A stretch of 64,000 bases of DNA from Pseudoalteromonas sp. N1230-9 (GTDB lineage: Bacteria > Pseudomonadota > Gammaproteobacteria > Enterobacterales > Alteromonadaceae). This document shows, piece after piece, positions 62,877 to 64,000 of the stretch. Every line of letters starts with the position of its first letter. Position 1 is the first letter of the stretch. Position numbers and translations under genes: made by a program. The stretch covers positions 835,512-899,511 of the forward strand of contig NZ_CP090420.1 of assembly GCF_032716425.1 (NCBI RefSeq), in the 5' to 3' direction. The notes beneath the pieces were generated by a model, which worked only from the letters and a program-made list of their open reading frames with translations, ran no database searches and had not been told where the DNA came from.

Positions 62877-64000
62877 TTACACTTTAAAAACATGTACTTG
62901 TTGCTGTAAGCGCGATGCTAATGAAGCCAATTCTTGGCTTGCTTGCGCATTTTGCTGAGAGCTTTCGCTTACCAGTGAAATACTACTACTAAACTCGTTA
63001 ATATTACAACTTAGTTCATTAGCGACAGTGGTTTGTTCATCGGTTGCAGTCGAAACCTGATTATTCATCTCAGCTATTTGAGCCATCTCTTGCGTTATTT
63101 CAGCTAAAAGTTGTGATGATCGTTCTGCATATTCAACACTTTGCTTTGCACTATCATCTGCGTTCCCCATGGCACTAACAGCTTGTTGTGCCATAGATTG
63201 TAACTTAGTGATCATGTCATTGATACTTGCGGTTGCTTTTTGTGTATTGTGAGCTAATTGCCTTACCTCGTCAGCAACGACAGCAAAGCCTCGCCCAGAC
63301 TCACCGGCTCGTGCCGCTTCTATTGCTGCATTAAGAGCAAGTAAATTAGTTTGTTCAGCGACACCCTGAATCATCATAACAACTTGATTGATATCGGTTG
63401 ATTGTGTGTTTAACTCATTGATAAGTTTGGTATTGGCATTGACGATATGTGATAAATGATTGATTGCATCGATATTCTCTTGCACCGACTTTTGCCCAAG
63501 CTTTGCAGTATGATCTGTGTGAGATGCTTTTTCTGATGTTGCCAATGCATTTGCCGCGACTTGTTCAATTGCACTACTCATTTGCGTAATGGCGGTCGCT
63601 ATCATCGCAGACTGGTGCTCTTGTTCAGTGGCTGTGCTGGCAACTTGGTCGCTGATTGAGTTCATCTGTTCTGCCGCAGAAGAGAGAGTGAGCGTTGCGC
63701 TTGTTACATCGTTTACAAGGGCGTGAATGCGCTCCATCATGGCATTAAAATGGTGAGCGGCTTGCGCTATTTCGTCGCTGCCATGAGGTTGTGCGCGAAG
63801 TCGTAAGTCGGCATTTTCAGAGATAGAGCCAATTGTTTCACTGAGCGAAAGTAGTGGGTTATGAATCGAACGATAAATGATAAAGGCTATAAATAATAAG
63901 AGAATAATAAGTATTACGATGGATGCTGTCATCGCAATACTTACTTGGCTAAAGTCTTTGTCTGCAGACATTTTAAATTTATTTGCCTCAGTAATTTGTA
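62877..64000 (-). CDS. Methyl-accepting chemotaxis protein (5' end beyond window)
   Basis: The frame is open to the right edge; an ATG at 63971 is internal, because the codons before it (QITEANKF) continue without a stop into the edge. The visible part starts at the end of the periplasmic domain, followed by one membrane helix (about [19 protein letters not shown]), a HAMP segment, and the signalling domain with [20 protein letters not shown] and [15 protein letters not shown]. The sensor domain and ligand cannot be seen. It ends 37 bases before the solute-binding protein gene, so the two may act together in chemosensing. Confidence 0.92.
   Translation of the reverse strand, partial: QITEANKFKMSADKDFSQVSIAMTASIVILIILLLFIAFIIYRSIHNPLLSLSETIGSISENADLRLRAQPHGSDEIAQAAHHFNAMMERIHALVNDVTSATLTLSSAAEQMNSISDQVASTATEQEHQSAMIATAITQMSSAIEQVAANALATSEKASHTDHTAKLGQKSVQENIDAINHLSHIVNANTKLINELNTQSTDINQVVMMIQGVAEQTNLLALNAAIEAARAGESGRGFAVVADEVRQLAHNTQKATASINDMITKLQSMAQQAVSAMGNADDSAKQSVEYAERSSQLLAEITQEMAQIAEMNNQVSTATDEQTTVANELSCNINEFSSSISLVSESSQQNAQASQELASLASRLQQQVHVFKV

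Noticed and set aside
1..64000. tRNA, rRNA or prophage genes
   Set aside because: I scanned for cloverleaf-like clusters, rRNA-like conserved stretches and phage structural or integrase proteins and saw none; short tRNAs could still escape reading by eye.

Overview
The window looks like chromosomal DNA of a marine gammaproteobacterium, most likely Pseudoalteromonas or a close Alteromonadales relative. This is inferred from the AT-rich base composition, five TonB-dependent receptors in 64 kb, the S9 peptidases, a marine-type arylsulfatase, a multihaem cytochrome and the E. coli-like ahpCF, fadD, rhtA and tyrS proteins. I see no rRNA, tRNA, CRISPR array, prophage or intact insertion sequence.

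Positions 1-6.2 kb hold a minus-strand unit: a TonB-dependent receptor, a TVP38/FAD-oxidoreductase fusion, a DUF547 protein and a YnjB-type binding protein that runs off the window. Positions 6.3-12.4 kb hold a DoxX-like protein, a tandem array of two-hairpin repeats, three poorly known small or secreted proteins, two outer-membrane beta-barrel proteins and an arylsulfatase. Positions 12.5-26 kb hold an octahaem cytochrome, then what looks like a peptide-uptake locus: two paralogous receptors, an S9 peptidase, a CadC-like regulator with an extracytoplasmic beta-propeller, and a Sel1 protein with an internal TonB C-terminal domain. Positions 26.4-32 kb hold tyrS, a LuxR-type regulator, an IS256-family transposase remnant, a decayed gene, a class C beta-lactamase-like hydrolase and a LysE exporter.

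Positions 32-46 kb hold more amino-acid exporters (ThrE type, a second LysE, RhtA), a LacI regulator overlapping a glycosyltransferase gene, a CGEP-like S9D peptidase, two LysR regulators, a short-chain dehydrogenase, and a receptor preceded by a good Fur box. Positions 46-50.4 kb hold a ferrisiderophore-type locus: a PepSY membrane protein and two small membrane proteins, divergent from a receptor. Positions 50.4-54.9 kb hold a chemoreceptor and an operon with a Gfo/Idh oxidoreductase and a BMT5-like methyltransferase ending in a U1-type zinc-finger pattern. Positions 54.9-59 kb hold a FadD-like ligase, a short-chain dehydrogenase without its catalytic residues, an AraC regulator and a divergent cupin dioxygenase. 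Positions 59-61.5 kb hold ahpC-ahpF with two intercistronic hairpins. The end holds a chemoreceptor (truncated by the window), a solute-binding protein and a DM13 protein.

The main themes are TonB-dependent import (peptides, iron-siderophores and one unknown substrate), amino-acid export, peroxide defence and chemosensing. The least explained items are the tandem hairpin array at 6849-7138, the methyltransferase with a eukaryote-like zinc finger at 53192-53992, the Sel1-TonB-Sel1 protein at 21831-23246 and the receptor/TVP38-FAD/DUF547/YnjB unit.
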